DNA from: Lysobacter sp. A03
GTDB taxonomy: Bacteria; Pseudomonadota; Gammaproteobacteria; Xanthomonadales; Xanthomonadaceae
Assembly (NCBI RefSeq): GCF_000855665.1
Contig: NZ_JXSS01000096.1
Coordinates: 1-52,311 of the forward strand
Direction: 5' to 3'
Length of the DNA stretch: 52,311 nucleotides
Part shown: positions 37,360 to 47,342 of the stretch, in pieces
Numbering within the stretch: the stretch's first letter is position 1
Layout: each line of letters opens with the position of its first letter
The notes under the pieces: model-generated
What the model was told of the DNA's origin: nothing
Databases searched by the model: none
Seen by the model: the letters and a program-made list of their open reading frames with translations, nothing else
Made by a program: the position numbers and the translations under genes

Positions 37360-38928
37360 ATGACCGACCTTGTTCCCGTTCGCCGCGCCCTGCTTTCCGT
37401 GTCTGACAAGACCGGGCTGATCGATCTTGCCAGTGCGTTGACCGCCCACGGCGTGCAACTGCTGTCCACCGGCGGCACTGCCAAGGCGATCCGCGAAGCA
37501 GGCCTGGCGGTGACCGACGTGTCCGAGGCCACCGGCTTTCCGGAGATGATGGACGGGCGGGTCAAGACCCTGCACCCGGTGATCCACGGCGGTCTGCTGG
37601 GGCGCGCGGGCACCGATGACGCGGTGATGGCCGAGCACGGCATCGATCCGATCGACCTGCTGGTGCTGAATCTGTATCCATTCGAGCAGGTCTCGGCCAA
37701 TCCGGACAGCTCGATGGAAGACATCATCGAGAACATCGATATCGGCGGTCCGGCGATGCTGCGCTCGGCGGCCAAGAACTACGCCCGCGTCGCGGTCGCA
37801 ACCGATCCTGCCCAGTACGACGCGCTGCTTGGCGAGCTGGCGGACAACCAAGGCGCGCTGTCGGCAAGAACCCGCTTCGCGCTCTCGGTAGCCGCGTTCA
37901 ACAGGGTCGCCGCCTACGACGCCTGCATCAGCAACTACTTGTCCTCAATCAGCGGCGACGGCAGTCGGTCCGTATTCCCGGCGCAGGAGAACAGCAACCT
38001 CATCAAGGTGATGGACCTGCGCTACGGCGAGAACCCGCACCAGCACGGGGCCTTCTACCGCGACGCGCACCCGCTGCCGGGCACGCTGGCAACTTTTACC
38101 CAGTTGCAGGGCAAGGAGCTCAGCTACAACAACCTGGCCGACGCCGATGCTGCGTGGGAATGCGTGCGCCAGTTCGATGCGCCGGCCTGCGTCATTGTCA
38201 AACACGCCAACCCGTGTGGGGTCGCGGTCGCGGCCAGCAACGCCGAGGCCTACGAGGCCGCCTTCGCAACCGACCCGACGTCGGCGTTCGGCGGCATCCT
38301 GGCGTTCAACCACACCCTGGACGAAACGACGGCGAAGGCGATCCTCGACCGCCAGTTCGTGGAGGTGCTCATCGCCCCCGGCTACGAGCAGGGCGCACTG
38401 GACTACTGCGCCAAAAAGGCCAACGTGCGCGTATTGAAGATCCCCCACGGCGATGGGCGAAACGAGTTCGACCTCAAGCGCATCGGTTCGGGACTGCTGA
38501 TGCAGTCGGCCGACAACCGTCAGGTTGGCCGCGAAGAACTCACCGTCGTCTCGACCCTGGCGCCCACCGCGACGCAGCTGGACGACCTGATGTTCGCCTG
38601 GCAGATCGCCAAGTACGTCAAATCCAACGCGATCGTCTACGCCCGCGACCTGCGCAGCATCGGCATCGGCGCGGGCCAGATGAGCCGCGTGGTATCGGCA
38701 AAGATCGCCGGACTGAAGGCCGAGGAAGCGGGTCTTTCGGTCCCGGGTTCGGTTATGGCCAGCGACGCGTTCTTCCCCTTCCGCGACGGTATCGATGCGG
38801 CGGCGGCGGCCGGCATCAAGGCGGTCATCCAGCCCGGCGGATCGATGCGCGACAAGGAAGTGATCGCGGCCGCGGACGAGCACGGTATCGCCATGGTCTT
38901 TACCGGAGTGCGGCACTTCCGCCATTGA
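37360..38928 (+). CDS. purH: bifunctional AICAR transformylase / IMP cyclohydrolase
   Basis: Last two steps of de novo IMP synthesis. Full length at 522 residues. The N-terminal IMP cyclohydrolase (1-about 195) starts [22 protein letters not shown] and contains [30 protein letters not shown] and [16 protein letters not shown]. The C-terminal transformylase contains [36 protein letters not shown] (catalytic Lys-His), and ends [32 protein letters not shown]. Its 3' end overlaps the convergent MATE gene by 29 bases. Confidence 0.98.
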   Translation: MTDLVPVRRALLSVSDKTGLIDLASALTAHGVQLLSTGGTAKAIREAGLAVTDVSEATGFPEMMDGRVKTLHPVIHGGLLGRAGTDDAVMAEHGIDPIDLLVLNLYPFEQVSANPDSSMEDIIENIDIGGPAMLRSAAKNYARVAVATDPAQYDALLGELADNQGALSARTRFALSVAAFNRVAAYDACISNYLSSISGDGSRSVFPAQENSNLIKVMDLRYGENPHQHGAFYRDAHPLPGTLATFTQLQGKELSYNNLADADAAWECVRQFDAPACVIVKHANPCGVAVAASNAEAYEAAFATDPTSAFGGILAFNHTLDETTAKAILDRQFVEVLIAPGYEQGALDYCAKKANVRVLKIPHGDGRNEFDLKRIGSGLLMQSADNRQVGREELTVVSTLAPTATQLDDLMFAWQIAKYVKSNAIVYARDLRSIGIGAGQMSRVVSAKIAGLKAEEAGLSVPGSVMASDAFFPFRDGIDAAAAAGIKAVIQPGGSMRDKEVIAAADEHGIAMVFTGVRHFRH

Positions 38929-40279
38929 GTACCGGGCTGGTACTCAGCTTCCGGTAGTAGGGCATCAGCGCCAGCGCCCGGGCCACCACGAACACCACGA
39001 ACGCGGCCCAGAGCCCGTGATTGCCCCACAAGGCCGTCATGGGCCAAGCGGCCAGCAGGTATACGGCGAGTGACAGCAGGCTGGCGTTGCGCATCTCACG
39101 CGTTCGCGTGGCGCCGATGAACACGCCATCCAGCTGGAACGCCGCAACCGACAGCATGACGTACAGCGCCGTCCACGGAAGATGGGCAATGGCTACCTCG
39201 CGCACCGCCGGCAGGGTGGTCAATCCGGCCACGGCAACTGCTCCGAACAGCAGGATCAACGCGGCCAGAGCCAACGCGGTACCCGCCGCCAGTTCGCTGC
39301 TCAGGCGGACGACCCTAGAGAGCCCTGCCCTATCCCGCGCACCCCAGGCAGCACCGACCAGCGCCTCGGCCACGAATGCGAAGCCGTCCAGGAAGAACGC
39401 GCTGAACGACACCAGCTGCAGGAGGATGTGGTTGGCCGCGAGCGTCACATCGCCAAAGCGGGCTCCGGCATTGGCGAACCAGCCAAAGCCGAACAGCAGG
39501 CACAAGGTCCGCACCATGATGTCACCGTTGGCGGCCATTGCATGACGCAGCCGGGCCACGTTCCGGATCCGCTCCCACGGCAGAAATGGCTCGCCATCAA
39601 GATGCCGCGCCCGCAGCAGACGCACCACCACAAACACAGCCACGCCACAGGTAAGCCACTCCGCGATGGCCGTCCCAAGCCCGATACCGCGGGCTCCCAT
39701 CCCGAGTGCGCCCGCCAGCCAGATGTCGAGCCCGGCATTCAAGCCGTTCAACAGCAATTGCACACCCAGCAATGTCCGGCTGTGCCCGAGCCCAATCAGC
39801 AACCCGCTGCACACAAACAGGGTCAGTGCCGCCGGCGCGCCCCAGATGCGCGCCCGGAAATAGGCTTCAGATATCGCTTCCACCTCATCGCTGCCGTCCA
39901 TCAGTCCGAAGTACAGCCAGGTTGTCGGACCCTGCAGCGCCATCAACGCCATGCCGAGGCCGATCGCCAGCAAAACCGCGCGTCCGACCGTCGCACGCAC
40001 CTCCACCTCGTCGCCAGCGCCTGCCGCCTGCGCGGTGAAGCCCGTCGTTCCCATGCGCAGGAACCCGAAACTCCAGTAGACGAAGTTGAACAACAGCGCG
40101 CCCAGCGCGAGAGCGCCCAGCTCCGCCGCACTGCCGTAATGGCCGATTACCGCGGTATCGATCAGCCCCAGCGTCGGCACCGCCGCGTTGGCAAGGATGA
40201 TCGGCCACGCCTGCCGCGCGGTCGCGCGGCGAGTGATGGCCGAGGCGTTCAGGGACGGGACTGCGGGCATGACGGGCAT
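38900..40279 (-). CDS. MATE-family multidrug/cation antiporter (DinF-like)
   Basis: A 459-residue membrane exporter with 12 predicted helices in the MATE pattern: [42 protein letters not shown] near the start, then [19 protein letters not shown] (the DinF-branch F-L-R-M-G-T-T-G-F), and [20 protein letters not shown] in the C-terminal half. It uses a Na+ or H+ gradient to expel organic cations or metabolites. E. coli DinF is linked to oxidative stress and bile-salt tolerance; the substrate here is unknown. It ends inside purH (29-base convergent overlap) and starts 102 bases before the T6SS cargo island reaches it. The ATG at 40270 is an alternative start. Confidence 0.93.
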   Translation of the reverse strand: MPVMPAVPSLNASAITRRATARQAWPIILANAAVPTLGLIDTAVIGHYGSAAELGALALGALLFNFVYWSFGFLRMGTTGFTAQAAGAGDEVEVRATVGRAVLLAIGLGMALMALQGPTTWLYFGLMDGSDEVEAISEAYFRARIWGAPAALTLFVCSGLLIGLGHSRTLLGVQLLLNGLNAGLDIWLAGALGMGARGIGLGTAIAEWLTCGVAVFVVVRLLRARHLDGEPFLPWERIRNVARLRHAMAANGDIMVRTLCLLFGFGWFANAGARFGDVTLAANHILLQLVSFSAFFLDGFAFVAEALVGAAWGARDRAGLSRVVRLSSELAAGTALALAALILLFGAVAVAGLTTLPAVREVAIAHLPWTALYVMLSVAAFQLDGVFIGATRTREMRNASLLSLAVYLLAAWPMTALWGNHGLWAAFVVFVVARALALMPYYRKLSTSPVLNGGSAALR

Positions 40280-40330
40280 GATGCCCGCTCAAACACCCCG
40301 AAGCTTATCCACAACGTCCAGACCGGCCGC

Positions 40331-41368
40331 CTATCGGAGGTCGGCGCCACCGGGATTGATTGCGCCGGGGCGCAGGCGGAGCGTGCCCAGGATCGAGTCC
40401 CACAAGGCCAGCGCCTCTGCGTCGTCATTGAATGGCGCATCCATGATCTCGCCGTTCTCGTCCGTCTCGTCAGTGGTTGACATGCGCAATGAGAGGAACG
40501 GGTGCTCGATCGATGCTTTCTCTCCCTGGCTTTCCCACAGGAACTCGTAACTGCGCTTGCCGCCTGCATCCCCCCGGACAAGCAACTCCTGTCCCTTGAT
40601 TGGACCGATGTTGCGGTCTCCGCGGCGCAGCGTCTTCATTCCGGCCGCCGTGCCTTCGTAGCCGGGCGGAATTCTCGAATTTCGGCGCAGCAGCGGCTTG
40701 TCGGGTGCGCCGGTGACATAGGACATAAAGCCGAGCGAGAGCCCCGGCATCCCGCGAATGCGGATACCCGCAGTCACTTCTTCCTTGTTGAGCTTGCTCA
40801 ACGTAACCAGCCCTTGATCGATGCAAAAGCCTGGTGCTGTCGGGACTTCCCCGGTCGCCCGATAACTCAGGTTTCTCGATAGGCGCCGCATGTATTCCTT
40901 TGCCCTTTCCGGGTTGCTGCCACTCCCCTCAACGGAAAACACGTGCATGACTGAGGCGTCGGCCATCCGGGTATACAGCATGTCCTTGTTCGTGGCCGTA
41001 CTGTTGGGGCTGAACCAAGAGGAGAGCAGAATACGGTCAGTCCGAAAGTCGATGCGATCGCGAAACATCGACCCATCAGTTTTGTGGGGCTCTGCTCGCA
41101 GTCGCTTCTCGTTCGCCTCCACCAGCTCGGAAAACTCGCCCGCATTTATCCCACGGCGCGCTTCAACAGATGCTCCGCCAACGACGAAGCTCGACTGGAC
41201 TGTGCTGCTTGAGGGAAGATCGAGCAAATGACGACCGAAGCAATGTGTGGCCGTTTGTACATGGTCGTAAGTTGTCATTTTTGATCCTTGCCCGGCAGCT
41301 ACAGGCATTGTTATTACCATGAGTATGGCGACAGCGACAGCGATCATTGGAACTCTGCAAATCCTCAT
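40331..41368 (-). CDS. Tli4-like T6SS lipase immunity protein
   Basis: A 345-residue exported protein. The start ATG at 41368 overlaps the lipase stop as ATGA. Signal peptide MIAVAVAILMVITMPVAAGQ. The mature protein has the Tli4-family look: THCFGRHLLDLP with a conserved Cys early on, a middle mixed alpha/beta domain and a C-terminal stretch LLVRGDAGGKRSYEFLWESQGEKASIEHPFLSLRMST. In P. aeruginosa Tli4 (TplEi) sits in the periplasm and blocks the Tle4 phospholipase. The position directly after a lipase and vgrG, and the signal peptide, fit an immunity role for a periplasm-acting effector. Codons here are noticeably more AT-rich than in neighbouring housekeeping genes. Confidence 0.82.
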   Translation of the reverse strand: MRICRVPMIAVAVAILMVITMPVAAGQGSKMTTYDHVQTATHCFGRHLLDLPSSSTVQSSFVVGGASVEARRGINAGEFSELVEANEKRLRAEPHKTDGSMFRDRIDFRTDRILLSSWFSPNSTATNKDMLYTRMADASVMHVFSVEGSGSNPERAKEYMRRLSRNLSYRATGEVPTAPGFCIDQGLVTLSKLNKEEVTAGIRIRGMPGLSLGFMSYVTGAPDKPLLRRNSRIPPGYEGTAAGMKTLRRGDRNIGPIKGQELLVRGDAGGKRSYEFLWESQGEKASIEHPFLSLRMSTTDETDENGEIMDAPFNDDAEALALWDSILGTLRLRPGAINPGGADLR

Positions 41369-42993
41369 GCCCAGTCTGCCTCTCGCGAAATCCTCGTGAC
41401 ACTGAAAAGCGTCGCCCACTGGCTACGCGAATCGTTGTAACTATCCTGATGGTCGTAACCCTTATTCCTTCCCTTTCCGTTAGTTACGACGCGCGCGCCT
41501 GCCCCTTGATTACCCTGCCTGAAGCTTGCGCATACTCCTGCCTTGCTGGGAGCCTCGCCGGACACTGTGGGGACGGTACCATCGCCGGGTTGATTCGCCT
41601 TCCCGAAATTGAGTTGGACGACTTGGCCACCATTTGTGATGCTGATCTTCCCGTTGCCGTTATCCTTACTGCCCCTCGTTCCTTCCAGCGAAGGCAGTCG
41701 GGCCCCCTCCCAATGGACGTCAGTCCATCCATGCATTCTTTCGTCAGCACCATAGTGGACAAATGCGGGCTCGGGATATTTACCGGAAACTGACTCATGG
41801 AAGCGTTGGGTGTCGCTCAATAGGCGGGTGAAGCGTTCATACCCGATCGCTTCAGCCCCGTCGAATTCAGGCGCTGAATGCAACCCTGCTGGATCAAGCA
41901 TCCCAAGGCTTTCTTCGGGAACCAGTCCGTACCATTCCCTGCTGTGATAGATCTCAGTGTATGGGTCGGATACCGGGAGCGCATGAGACGGATTGTTTTC
42001 AGGTCCACCTATCTTCAGCCATGCGCGCCCATCACCGTAGTCGGCGCTGGGAAGTAACTCCAGCGCACCTGGCGAGTTGCCAACGATTGCCGTGACCTCC
42101 TTTGCGTTTCGTCCCAGGATGATCTGTGAGACGCCGTCATAACCGCAACGACAATGGTGATACGTAGCAGGCGCGCCGGTTGCGGGCATCACGCCGTGAA
42201 CAACCCCGAGCAGCTTGCCGTACTCGTGGACCCTGGCAATCGCGCGGCCGACAAGGCCACCCATCGAGTGGGTCACCAGGATTACCTTCTTCACGTTTTG
42301 CCCTTTGGCGCGGTGATGCGCGAGCACGACGTCATCGATGTAATCGATCAAGTCCTGCCCTGATTCCTCGTTGGACTGCAGCCAGTTGTAGCCGCCGCCC
42401 CAGACTTCATAGCGATAGCCGGCAGCGTGCTTGAAATCAGCAACACTAAGCGCTTTACCCGCCTTTTCGTCGCCGTAGTCGCCCGGGCTGTGCTGCCCCT
42501 CTTCACTCCACCAGTCCAGCAATCCGCCCGCTTCCATGATGTTGTTGAGGCGCTTCTGCATCAGCGCCATCACGGGGTGGTAGGACGAGCGCATCACCGA
42601 ACCCCAGCCCCGCTCATGAGCAACCTCCTTTTTCAGACTGCCACCGGTATCAATAGACCCGCGGTCGTCCACCTCCACTTTGGCTGGATCCAGCATTCGT
42701 TGCCGGGTCGCTGGTCCACGAAAAACGTAGGCGAACATCTGACCGATCGCCCCAAGGATCGGGAACACGCCGTCGGCGTTGGGTGGCCGCCAGACTTTGG
42801 TTCCAGTATCGGACTTGAGGTTGGTCCCCATGATTCCCGGCAGGAAAATGATCGGAATCACGGCGGTGGGCTGGGCAAGGATGGCCCGCTGGCGGGTGTC
42901 GGTGGTCGGGCTCAGCGTTGTGTGGGTTACCGGACTCCCCTTCCCGTCGGTTTCATGGGAGCCAATCCTGATTTCGTCTTCCGTCCGTGGCAT
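41365..42993 (-). CDS. LCAT-like lipase, candidate T6SS effector
   Basis: A 542-residue alpha/beta hydrolase with no signal peptide, as expected for a T6SS cargo. It contains VIPIIFLPGIMGTNLKSD (LCAT/PGAP1-type oxyanion segment, about 45-62), nucleophile Ser243 in THSMGGLVGRAI, and candidate Asp471 (GDGTVP) and His515 (YDHQDSYND) that complete a Ser-Asp-His triad. The G-x-S-x-G motif is T-H-S-M-G here. It would cut phospholipids in target cells. It begins 7 bases after the vgrG stop and overlaps the immunity gene by four bases, so the three are one operon. Lower GC than the flanks points to transfer. Which Tle class it belongs to needs a profile search. Confidence 0.85.
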   Translation of the reverse strand: MPRTEDEIRIGSHETDGKGSPVTHTTLSPTTDTRQRAILAQPTAVIPIIFLPGIMGTNLKSDTGTKVWRPPNADGVFPILGAIGQMFAYVFRGPATRQRMLDPAKVEVDDRGSIDTGGSLKKEVAHERGWGSVMRSSYHPVMALMQKRLNNIMEAGGLLDWWSEEGQHSPGDYGDEKAGKALSVADFKHAAGYRYEVWGGGYNWLQSNEESGQDLIDYIDDVVLAHHRAKGQNVKKVILVTHSMGGLVGRAIARVHEYGKLLGVVHGVMPATGAPATYHHCRCGYDGVSQIILGRNAKEVTAIVGNSPGALELLPSADYGDGRAWLKIGGPENNPSHALPVSDPYTEIYHSREWYGLVPEESLGMLDPAGLHSAPEFDGAEAIGYERFTRLLSDTQRFHESVSGKYPEPAFVHYGADERMHGWTDVHWEGARLPSLEGTRGSKDNGNGKISITNGGQVVQLNFGKANQPGDGTVPTVSGEAPSKAGVCASFRQGNQGAGARVVTNGKGRNKGYDHQDSYNDSRSQWATLFSVTRISREADWA

Positions 42994-43000
42994 GCCTGCT

Positions 43001-46000
43001 TCATTCCTTTCCGAGGATCTTGATTACAACCTTCTCCGGGCCCAGACCTTTCTGTATCGGTAGCTTGCCCTCAGCGTCGGTGACCAGCGACATACGCGCG
43101 CCGTCGGCACGGGTCAGTTCCACCCGGGTGTTGGCCATGGGCTCGTCGGTCGCGCGATGGCGTACGACGTAGTTCTGGTCGAATTTCGTTTCCGGCCATC
43201 TGTTCATCTCCCGGCTGAGCTGGGCCGGCCCGACAAAGGACTTTTTCGCCGCGTGAACGGTGACATTGCCGGGGCATTCAATGACTATATTCCCGCCTTC
43301 AATAGTGATGCTCGCACCCCCGCTGGTGGCCATGTGCACGGTCTTGCCGGCGGCGAGATCGACCTCGGCGTTCGCGCTGACAACCTTAAGTTGATCGCGC
43401 GACTGGAGCTTGATCTCGTCCTTTTGCGCCTGAATGTCCAGCTCGCCTTCGGCGGTCACGAGCGCCAATGCATGCTCGCTGGTGACGTTGCCTTCGACCG
43501 CGCCGGCGAGCCAGCCGATCGCTTGCCCGGCGTGGATGCGCAGGTCGCCGGCAATGGCCAGGTTGCTGGCTTCACCGCTGGCGATGGTCAGGGTCTCGCC
43601 CACGCTCCAGTGCAGACCCTGTCCGGCTACCATGCCGATCCCCGCCGGGGCGGTCAGGCCCAGGATGGCGTCACCGCTATGGGGCACACGGCCCTCACCG
43701 CCGGCCGGAGTGCGCTCGGGCGCTTCGCCACTGCCATCCTCGAACGCGGCGCCGGTCACGACGGTCCCCGCGCTCGCCAGTAGCGCCTCCAACGGTGCGT
43801 GGTCCTCGACCAGCCGGGACGCGTTGGCCGTGGCGGCACCTTGATACGCGGCCAGGCGGACGGTCTGGTGGGTCGTCGCCATCTCGTTGAACGAACCGGC
43901 CAGTTGGCGGGCCTGCTTCAGCAGGGCCAACGCGGCCACGTGCTCGCCGGCAGGAGCCTCGGCGTCATTGGCGGTGGCGCTGATCCACAGGCCGCGCTCG
44001 CCGCGGACCGCGCCCCACTGGTCGGTACGCAGCTCGAAACCTTCGCCGCGGAAGCTGCCGCGGTAGTTATCCGCCTGATGGATCAGATGACCCAGGTTGA
44101 GCTGGCTTGCGGCATGGGTGGTCGCCAGCTGCAGGCGCAGCTGGCCGTCGCTGTCGTCAAACACCAGCCGGTTGTGGCCGTCGCCGCCAAACTCCTTGGA
44201 CTTGAACCCGCTCATCGCGGCGGCGTTGCGGTGGCCGTCGGCGTCCGCGCTCATGCCGTGCCAGGCCGGCACGTTGCCGCCGGCGCGGTTGCCTTGCGCG
44301 CTGGCGCGGTGGTCGCCGGCTTGGGCATAGAGCTCGGCGGTGTCGGCAGTCTTGGCGGTGTTGCCACCCGGTGTCGGTTCGATGCCACCCTCGCCCTGGC
44401 CGTTGTAAAGCGCACCTACCACCATTGGCCGGTCGATGTCGCCGTCCAGGAAGCCCACCAGCACTTCCTGGCCGATGCGCGGCAGGAACTGGCTGCCGAC
44501 GCCGGGGCCGGCGTAGCGTTGCACAACCCGCAGCCAGCAACTGTCGGCGGCGGTGGAAGGGCCTTGATCGCCCTGGAAGTGGAACCTCACCCGCACCCGG
44601 CCGAGTGCATCAGAGTGCAGCTCCTTCACTCCCGACGCGTGCGGGGACGCATCATCACCGACGACGATGGCGCTCTGGTAGCCCGGCGCGGTCGGGCGGG
44701 GATTGATGCGCAGACCGGTGTCGTCGGCCAGCACTGGCCGCCAGGGCAAATCGCGCGGCACCGCAATAAAGCTGTTGGCGTAGCCCACGGCTTCGGCCTG
44801 GGCCCAGAGCCCTTGCCAGTGCTTTGCGTCCAATCCGGTCCGATCCGCGGCGAGCGCGCTCGAGCCGCCATTAGCGACCGAATTTGAGTCCGCTCGGCCC
44901 GTGCCGGCTCCAAAGACAACACCGTCCGCCATCGGCGGAGCCGCTCCCAACTGCTCCGATATTCCGTGGCGCACGACGTCGGGCAGGTTGTTGATGCCTG
45001 CCTGTTGCACGTCCACCAGCAACAGCTCCGGCGGCGTATCACCACTTACCGGCGCCTGGGTGAGCGCGAACCACTGGCCGGCGCGAAAGCTGCGCACCGT
45101 CGAGCGTCCCAACCAGCGCGAGCCGCGAGCGCGCGCTGCATCGGCCAGCAATCCGGCATAGCGTGCAGCCTCGGCGTGGCTGGCAAAACTGTAGGCGCCG
45201 GTGGGGTCATACGATTCCAGGCGCAGGTTAGTGGCGTTTTCATCCAACGGAACGCTGGTAGCCAGCGACATGCTCTTGTAGTCGTGGCTGAGCAGGGCGA
45301 TGTCGGTGGCCGCGATCAAATGCTGCGCGCCGATTGCCTGCACGGTATCGCTGGACTCGGTCGCATCGCTGCGGTGGAAGCGGATGCCGCCGCCACCGGC
45401 CGCGGTTGCATCCTGCGGGCCGTTGCCACTGCGTGCGAACAGGACCAACTCGTGACCACCATCGCCCGCCTCCTGCAGGCGGCAGCCCAGGCCCTCTTCG
45501 GCGAGCAGACGGCTGACGAAGTCGAAATCGGTTTCCCGGTACTGCACGCAATAGCTGCGCGGGCGCACCTCGGCCAGGAACGGACCGACCTCATCGCCGA
45601 CCTGCCAGTTGGCCAGCGGCGCGTAGTCTTCGAACACCGCCTCGACGATCTCCAGCACCGTGCGGTCCTGAAAGACCCGGCTATGGCGGCCCTGGGTGAG
45701 CAGCCAGGTCCACGGCACAAGGCACAGCCGGTACCGGGCCAGACCACCATCGCTGCCCACGCACTCGGCCTGGCGGATCAGTCCTGACCTTGGGATGCGT
45801 CCGCCATCGGCGGCGCGGATCGACAACGTGGCCGATTGGCCGAGCAACGCGTCGAGGTCCAGACCGGCATCGGTTGAGAGCGCGTCAATCCACCACTCGA
45901 AACCCTGCGAGAGGCTCTCGCGGCCCTGCCAGCGCTCCACGATCAGATCGGCGGACGCGCCGCCGACCGACAGCGCATACAAGCGGTCGGCGTCGCGATA

Positions 46001-46051
46001 CCGGGACAAAGCGGTCAAAACCGCTTGGGGAACAGATACTCCGCTGCTCAT
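43001..46051 (-). CDS. vgrG: T6SS spike protein VgrG with DUF2345 and C-terminal transthyretin-like extension
   Basis: Trimeric tip of the type VI secretion needle, 1,016 residues. The ATG at 46051 has GGAGAGG; upstream in-frame starts lack it. Regions: gp27-like base (1-about 400, including FEWWIDALSTDAGLDL, the opening of this family), gp5-like OB and helix part with WLRVVQRYAGPGVGSQFLPRIGQEVLVGFLDGDIDRP (about 515-550), and GALYNGQGEGG. Then a long DUF2345 beta-helix region (about 770-940, QAKDEIKLQSRDQL-like repeats). The last 60 residues (FDQNYVVRHRATDEPMANTRVEL...) look like a small transthyretin-like beta-domain. Such VgrG tails load lipase effectors, and a lipase gene follows after 7 bases. 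Confidence 0.95.
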   Translation of the reverse strand: MSSGVSVPQAVLTALSRYRDADRLYALSVGGASADLIVERWQGRESLSQGFEWWIDALSTDAGLDLDALLGQSATLSIRAADGGRIPRSGLIRQAECVGSDGGLARYRLCLVPWTWLLTQGRHSRVFQDRTVLEIVEAVFEDYAPLANWQVGDEVGPFLAEVRPRSYCVQYRETDFDFVSRLLAEEGLGCRLQEAGDGGHELVLFARSGNGPQDATAAGGGGIRFHRSDATESSDTVQAIGAQHLIAATDIALLSHDYKSMSLATSVPLDENATNLRLESYDPTGAYSFASHAEAARYAGLLADAARARGSRWLGRSTVRSFRAGQWFALTQAPVSGDTPPELLLVDVQQAGINNLPDVVRHGISEQLGAAPPMADGVVFGAGTGRADSNSVANGGSSALAADRTGLDAKHWQGLWAQAEAVGYANSFIAVPRDLPWRPVLADDTGLRINPRPTAPGYQSAIVVGDDASPHASGVKELHSDALGRVRVRFHFQGDQGPSTAADSCWLRVVQRYAGPGVGSQFLPRIGQEVLVGFLDGDIDRPMVVGALYNGQGEGGIEPTPGGNTAKTADTAELYAQAGDHRASAQGNRAGGNVPAWHGMSADADGHRNAAAMSGFKSKEFGGDGHNRLVFDDSDGQLRLQLATTHAASQLNLGHLIHQADNYRGSFRGEGFELRTDQWGAVRGERGLWISATANDAEAPAGEHVAALALLKQARQLAGSFNEMATTHQTVRLAAYQGAATANASRLVEDHAPLEALLASAGTVVTGAAFEDGSGEAPERTPAGGEGRVPHSGDAILGLTAPAGIGMVAGQGLHWSVGETLTIASGEASNLAIAGDLRIHAGQAIGWLAGAVEGNVTSEHALALVTAEGELDIQAQKDEIKLQSRDQLKVVSANAEVDLAAGKTVHMATSGGASITIEGGNIVIECPGNVTVHAAKKSFVGPAQLSREMNRWPETKFDQNYVVRHRATDEPMANTRVELTRADGARMSLVTDAEGKLPIQKGLGPEKVVIKILGKE

Positions 46052-46073
46052 GTGCCTCTCCATGGACAGGTCA

Positions 46074-46079
46074 ATACTA
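46074..46079 (-). promoter_or_regulatory. candidate -10 box for the vgrG operon
   Basis: TAGTAT on the minus strand, 22 bases before the vgrG ATG, leaving a leader of about 16 bases that contains the GGAGAGG site. The -35 region is weak. The remaining 180 bases to 46262 show no gene. Confidence 0.4.
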
Positions 46080-46262
46080 GGGCAGTGCTGATCGCCTTGC
46101 ATCCGGGGCAGACACGCCAACGTGCGTTCCCGCGTAGCCGGGAGGCACACATAGAGTGGGAATTCACCGCGTAGACGCGTCGGACGGCAGGAAGCATTCC
46201 ACACGCGCCCGTTCCTGCGTTGCTGATATACAGACCTGGCCCGGCGTGGTCACGATGGCGGC

Positions 46263-47309
46263 ATGTCTCTCGAGTGCCCGCCCGACCCCGGTCATTCCGC
46301 TCTAACGGAGAAGCCCGTGGAACCGATCAGATTCGCCGATGACGAGCAGCACGTCCTGGTGACCGGTGCCACCGGCTTTATCGGCCAGGAGCTTGTTCGC
46401 GCCCTCATCGACGACGGCCATTCGGTCACCGTGCTGTCGCGAGACCCCGAGCGTGCGCGTTCGCTGTTCAATGGCCGGGTTCATGCGGTCGGCAACATGG
46501 CCTCGCTGCCGGACAATCATCGTGTCGACGTGATGGTGAACCTGGCCGGCGCACGGATCCTCGGGGCGCGCTGGACGGAACGGCGGAAAGAGACCCTTTT
46601 GCAGAGTCGGGTCGGCACCACGCGCAGCCTGATCGAGTGGGTCGCACGCAGCACGCGCAAGCCGGCGCTGCTGCTCAACGGCTCTGCGATCGGCTACTAC
46701 GGTGTCCAGCGCCAGGGCGACGACACACCGCTTTCGGAGGACAGTCCCTCGCAGCCGGTATTCATGTCGCAGCTATGCCAGGCGTGGGAGGCGGAAGCCG
46801 CCAGGGCAGCCGATTACGGGGTGCGCGTCGCGTGCATGCGCTTCGGGCTAGTGCTCGGGCGCGCGGGTGCGCTGCCGATGATGCTGTTGCCCTTCAAGAT
46901 GGGACTGGGCGGCCGGACCGGAACCGGGAGGCAGTGGTTGTCCTGGATCCACATCCGCGACCTGCTGCGCGGTATCGCCCATCTCTGGCCGCGCGAGGTC
47001 ACTCCTGACGCCCCCGGTAAGGCATCGCCCGCGGCGGTGCACGCCTACAACTTCGCCGCCCCCGGCGCGGTCCAGCAGGCCGACTTCGCGAAAGCCGCGG
47101 CCAGCGTCCTCCACCGACCCGCATTGCTGCCGGCGCCCGCGTGGCCGCTGCGGCTGGCGCTGGGCGAGCAGTCCGACCTTGTGCTGGAAGGCCAGCGCGT
47201 TGTACCCACGGCACTGACCGCCTCGGGCTTCGTATTCGACTACCCCGATATCCGGCCCGCGCTGGCATCGTTGTGCGGGTCCGTTCGGCCGATCGATCGG
47301 GTCGGGTAA
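46263..47309 (+). CDS. TIGR01777 family NAD(P)-dependent epimerase (YfcH-like)
   Basis: A 348-residue extended short-chain dehydrogenase-like protein. The Rossmann glycine motif is TGATGFIGQELVRALIDDGHSV (about 34-55), followed by the family's GARILGARWTERRKETLLQSRV and SAIGYYG with the conserved Tyr. The C-terminal part has FGLVLGRAGALPMMLLPFKMGLGG, WIHIRDLLRGI and the DUF1731 domain (ASVLHRPALLPAPAWPLRLALGEQ). The first 20 residues are not part of the fold; a GTG at 46317 is an alternative start. E. coli YfcH is its likely counterpart; substrate unknown. It is divergent from vgrG. Confidence 0.92.
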   Translation: MSLECPPDPGHSALTEKPVEPIRFADDEQHVLVTGATGFIGQELVRALIDDGHSVTVLSRDPERARSLFNGRVHAVGNMASLPDNHRVDVMVNLAGARILGARWTERRKETLLQSRVGTTRSLIEWVARSTRKPALLLNGSAIGYYGVQRQGDDTPLSEDSPSQPVFMSQLCQAWEAEAARAADYGVRVACMRFGLVLGRAGALPMMLLPFKMGLGGRTGTGRQWLSWIHIRDLLRGIAHLWPREVTPDAPGKASPAAVHAYNFAAPGAVQQADFAKAAASVLHRPALLPAPAWPLRLALGEQSDLVLEGQRVVPTALTASGFVFDYPDIRPALASLCGSVRPIDRVG

Positions 47310-47312
47310 AAT
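47307..47312 (+). promoter_or_regulatory. candidate -10 box for purD
   Basis: TAAAAT in GGGTAAAATCG, overlapping the epimerase stop codon and 30 bases before the purD ATG. No clear PurR-type operator palindrome is seen. Confidence 0.4.
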
Positions 47313-47342
47313 CGCCGGCCACGCGTCAAGGAACCCACAGCA

